From Algicola sagamiensis DSM 14643 (GTDB lineage: Bacteria > Pseudomonadota > Gammaproteobacteria > Enterobacterales > Alteromonadaceae), in contig NZ_KB894509.1 in the NCBI RefSeq assembly GCF_000374485.1, positions 1 through 42,957 on the forward strand: a DNA stretch of 42,957 nucleotides. Reading direction: 5' to 3'. Below, in pieces: positions 40,627 to 42,957 of the stretch. Position numbers and translations under genes: made by a program. The notes under the pieces are model-generated. The model was not told the origin of the DNA. It did not search any database and worked only from the letters and a program-made list of their open reading frames with translations. The number at the start of each line of letters is the position of its first letter. Positions within the stretch are counted from its first letter, which is position 1.

Positions 40627-42771
40627 ATGTCAAGAAACGAACAAAAACAAATGGATAGCAGCTGGTTGATCAAGTTTTCGGTGACAACTTCTACCCCACT
40701 TATTCTTCAAGCAGAAGCAGCTGAGTGCGGACTAGCTTCTATGGCAATGATCGCTTGTTATCATGGCCACCAAATCGATCTTCCCTCGATGAGAAAACGG
40801 TTTTCAGCCAATTTACAAGGAATGAACTTACAACAAATCATTGAGCTTGGCGATAGTCTCGGGCTGGCAAGCCGGGCACTACAATGCCCGATTGAGGAAG
40901 TTCATAAACTGGCAACACCTTGCATTTTACACTGGGATATGAATCATTTTGTTGTGTTAACGCAAGTGTCTGGCTCCGGGGAAAAAACAAAATACTCTAT
41001 CAATGATCCAGGTGTAGGAAAGCGAGTTTTAACTAGAGATGAGTTCAGTAAACACTTTACAGGGATTTGTCTTGAGCTGACACCAACCAGTCGATTTCAA
41101 GTCAAAAAAGAAAAAAGTCAAATGAGACTTTCTCAGCTATGGAGCAAAATCTCTGGGTTGAAGATGGGTTTGCTGAAATTATTCAGTTTATCAATCATTC
41201 TCCAAGTCTTCGCATTAATGAGTCCCTATTATATGCAGTGGGTCGTTGATGAAGTGCTCATTAGTTTTGATAAACAGCTACTCATTGTTTTAGCAATTGG
41301 GTTTGCGCTCATTGCCGTGATTAATACCATCACAAACGCGCTGCGAAGTTGGTTGATCCTTCGGTTATCAAGTCTTCTTAACATGCAAATGGGTGTCAAC
41401 CTACTCAGGCACTTGCTGCGACTCCCCATGAATTACTACGAGTCAAGGCATGTTGGTGACATCGTTTCAAGATTTGGGTCGCTCTCTCAAATTAAAGAAC
41501 GGCTTACGACCGGATTTGTTGAGACTATTGTTGATGGGCTTATGGCAATCGCTGTTTTGGTAATGATGTCTATTTACTCCGTCAAGTTAACGTTGATTAT
41601 TGTTGCAACGGTCATGATTTACAGCTTGATCCGCTTCACTCTATATCGGCCTTTACATCAAGCAACGGAAGATATGATCCAGTGTTCAGCTAAAGAGCAG
41701 TCCAATTTTCTGGAAAACATTAGAGGGATCCAGACGATTAAGTTGTTTAGTAACGAGTCTCAACGTCAAAGTATTTGGCAAAACCGTTACGCAGAAGTCA
41801 TTAATAGTGAGATCCGATTAGGGCGACTCAAAATCAGCTTTGATAGCATGAATAAACTGTTATTTGGGATTGAAAATGTCATTGTTGTCTATATTGGTGC
41901 GACATTGGTTATGGGGAACAGCCTCACTGTTGGTATGCTTTTGGCATTTATTACCTATAAAACCCAATTAACAGAAAGACTCTCCAATTTTATTGAGCAG
42001 CTCATTCAGTTTAAGATGATGCGTTTACATCTGGATCGTATTGCTGATATCGCTTTAACACCTGAAGAAGAAAACAGGGATGGTGAAGCCGTTATTCGTA
42101 AACCACAAGGGGTGTTGACGATAGAGAATGTGAGCTTTAGTTATGGCACAGATCAGGCAGCAATTCTGAATGATATAAACCTGACTGTGAATCAAGGTGA
42201 CTCTATTGCAATAACAGGATCATCAGGGGCAGGAAAAACTACGCTCATGAAAATTATGCTTGGCTTACTTCAACCAACATCAGGAAGAGTTTTATTTGAT
42301 GGAATTGATATTCAGACAATTGGTTTAAAAAATTATCGTAAGATGATAGCTGCGGTGATGCAAGACGATACGCTGCTTGCTGGTTCCATTGCAGATAACA
42401 TCAGCTTTTTCGATCCTCAACCAAACTATTTAAGAGTTGAGCAATGCGCTCATTTGGCTGCTATTCATGAAGATATTGGAAAAATGACAATGGGATATAA
42501 CTCCCTTGTTGGTGATATGGGTGCAAACTTGTCTGGAGGGCAAGTGCAACGATTACTGCTTGCTAGAGCACTTTACCGTTCGCCATCCATTGTATTTTTG
42601 GATGAGGCTACAAGCCACTTAGATCAGAATAATGAAATCAAAATTAGTGAAAAAGTAAAGAACCTTTCTGTATCTAGAGTGATGATAGCCCATCGTCAAG
42701 AGACAATTGATATTGCAGATAAAGTCTATGTATTGGAAAAAGGTTTTTTAATTGAGCCAGATATACCCTAA
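40627..42771 (+). CDS. Peptidase C39-containing ABC exporter, CvaB/MchF type
   Basis: I chose the ATG at 40627 (714 residues); a TTG at 40591 would add 12. The N-terminal C39 peptidase has catalytic Cys 34 (AECGLASM), His 107 (MNHFVVL) and Asp 127 (INDPG). The ABC membrane domain follows (about 175-450). The ATPase domain has Walker A GSSGAGKT (531-538), Q loop QDDTLL, signature LSGGQ (635-639), Walker B VFLDEA (656-661) and H-loop H689. All residues for cleavage of double-glycine leaders and ATP-driven export are intact. It would cleave and export the leader peptides here with the adaptor at 38069 and TolC. The gene ends 8 bp before an insertion sequence but is not truncated. Confidence 0.92.
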   Translation: MSRNEQKQMDSSWLIKFSVTTSTPLILQAEAAECGLASMAMIACYHGHQIDLPSMRKRFSANLQGMNLQQIIELGDSLGLASRALQCPIEEVHKLATPCILHWDMNHFVVLTQVSGSGEKTKYSINDPGVGKRVLTRDEFSKHFTGICLELTPTSRFQVKKEKSQMRLSQLWSKISGLKMGLLKLFSLSIILQVFALMSPYYMQWVVDEVLISFDKQLLIVLAIGFALIAVINTITNALRSWLILRLSSLLNMQMGVNLLRHLLRLPMNYYESRHVGDIVSRFGSLSQIKERLTTGFVETIVDGLMAIAVLVMMSIYSVKLTLIIVATVMIYSLIRFTLYRPLHQATEDMIQCSAKEQSNFLENIRGIQTIKLFSNESQRQSIWQNRYAEVINSEIRLGRLKISFDSMNKLLFGIENVIVVYIGATLVMGNSLTVGMLLAFITYKTQLTERLSNFIEQLIQFKMMRLHLDRIADIALTPEEENRDGEAVIRKPQGVLTIENVSFSYGTDQAAILNDINLTVNQGDSIAITGSSGAGKTTLMKIMLGLLQPTSGRVLFDGIDIQTIGLKNYRKMIAAVMQDDTLLAGSIADNISFFDPQPNYLRVEQCAHLAAIHEDIGKMTMGYNSLVGDMGANLSGGQVQRLLLARALYRSPSIVFLDEATSHLDQNNEIKISEKVKNLSVSRVMIAHRQETIDIADKVYVLEKGFLIEPDIP

Positions 42772-42778
42772 CAAAATA

Positions 42779-42957
42779 GAGCTATGATGATTTCTGGTGT
42801 ATGAGGTGAGAAAAAGAATGTGGTGCTAATCTGTTGATTGATCTCGCAAATCAATAGTCAACAAAGAGAAACACCACATGGCAAATCATAAAGTATCACC
42901 ACTGAAATCACCAGAAATAGATCCACTGAACGACGTTTTAAAACAAGGGGCACAAGC
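42779..42957 (+). mobile_element. IS256-family insertion sequence, left (5') end, partial
   Basis: A terminal inverted repeat (42779-42804, GAGCTATGATG...GGTGTATGA) starts 8 bp after the exporter stop. A short leader region and the first 26 codons of a transposase follow. The repeat matches 21 of 26 positions of the reverse complement of 271-296, so this is the same type of element as at the left end of the window, in the same orientation. Confidence 0.8.
42878..42957 (+). CDS. IS256-family transposase, N-terminal fragment
   Basis: The ATG at 42878 opens MANHKVSPLKSPEIDPLNDV... and runs off the window. The position 75 bp inside the terminal repeat and the paired C-terminal fragment at 2-265 support transposase identity; 26 residues alone would not be enough to name the family. 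Confidence 0.6.
   Translation, partial: MANHKVSPLKSPEIDPLNDVLKQGAQ

Noticed and set aside
1-42957. A composite transposon bounded by the two IS256-type copies
   Set aside because: The flanking bases do not show matching target duplications, and the segment contains core chromosomal genes (darP, pmbA, ppx).
1-42957. CRISPR array or rRNA/tRNA genes
   Set aside because: I saw no regularly spaced long repeats and no rRNA or tRNA pattern on either strand.

Overview
The window looks like a chromosomal contig of a gammaproteobacterium. The adjacent divergent pair darP(yjgA)/pmbA(tldE), an exopolyphosphatase of Ppx/GppA type, a TIGR03899-type protein, a TIGR04219-type outer membrane protein, an ExeM-like secreted nuclease and several c-di-GMP proteins all fit a marine, Vibrio/Shewanella/Alteromonas-like lineage. 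I cannot name the species. Both ends of the window lie inside copies of an IS256-family element in the same orientation: the 3' end of one copy at 1-296 and the 5' end of another at 42779-42957, with matching terminal inverted repeats. That is a typical reason for a contig to stop.

Region 1 (about 300-19620) is ordinary host chromosome. It holds a globin-coupled diguanylate cyclase, a QseBC-like two-component system divergent from a cytochrome b561, a secreted multidomain nuclease, a REC-DUF3369-GGDEF-EAL protein, an SDR/TIGR03899 pair, an outer membrane barrel beside a 1160-residue Ig-repeat lipoprotein, darP, pmbA and ppx.

Region 2 (19875-37321) is the early half of a lambda-like prophage. 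It has a P4/DUF4102-type integrase with palindromes upstream, and a long leftward operon of tightly packed small genes (AlpA-like excisionase, XRE, phage Dam, DEDDh exonuclease, many unknowns). A CI-like repressor faces a Cro/YdaS-like gene, and the rightward operon carries O- and P-type replication genes, a DUF5664 hydrolase, SSB, RusA and antiterminator Q. No terminase, capsid, tail or lysis gene follows Q, so the late half is missing. Cargo (moron) genes are inserted at several points: a peptide/membrane-protein cluster at 27347-28632, two tandem GspG-like lipoproteins at 31895-32702, a MuF-C-like protein at 33003, and a candidate membrane-acting toxin with a DUF1240-like membrane partner at 33819-35317.

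Region 3 (37322-42771), immediately after Q, is an AT-rich class II microcin/bacteriocin-type locus. A consensus-like promoter (TTGACA-N17-TAGAAT) precedes a peptide gene, a CvaA/HlyD-type adaptor, three further small peptide genes, two small membrane proteins that could be immunity proteins, and a peptidase-C39-containing ABC exporter of CvaB type. All four peptides have leaders of exactly 15 residues ending in GG or GA. Two more peptides with the same leader pattern lie in the moron cluster at 27347 and 28453, which has no exporter of its own. The most interesting reading is therefore a prophage-borne multi-peptide system with two loci served by one peptidase-exporter, sited where phage late genes would normally be expressed.
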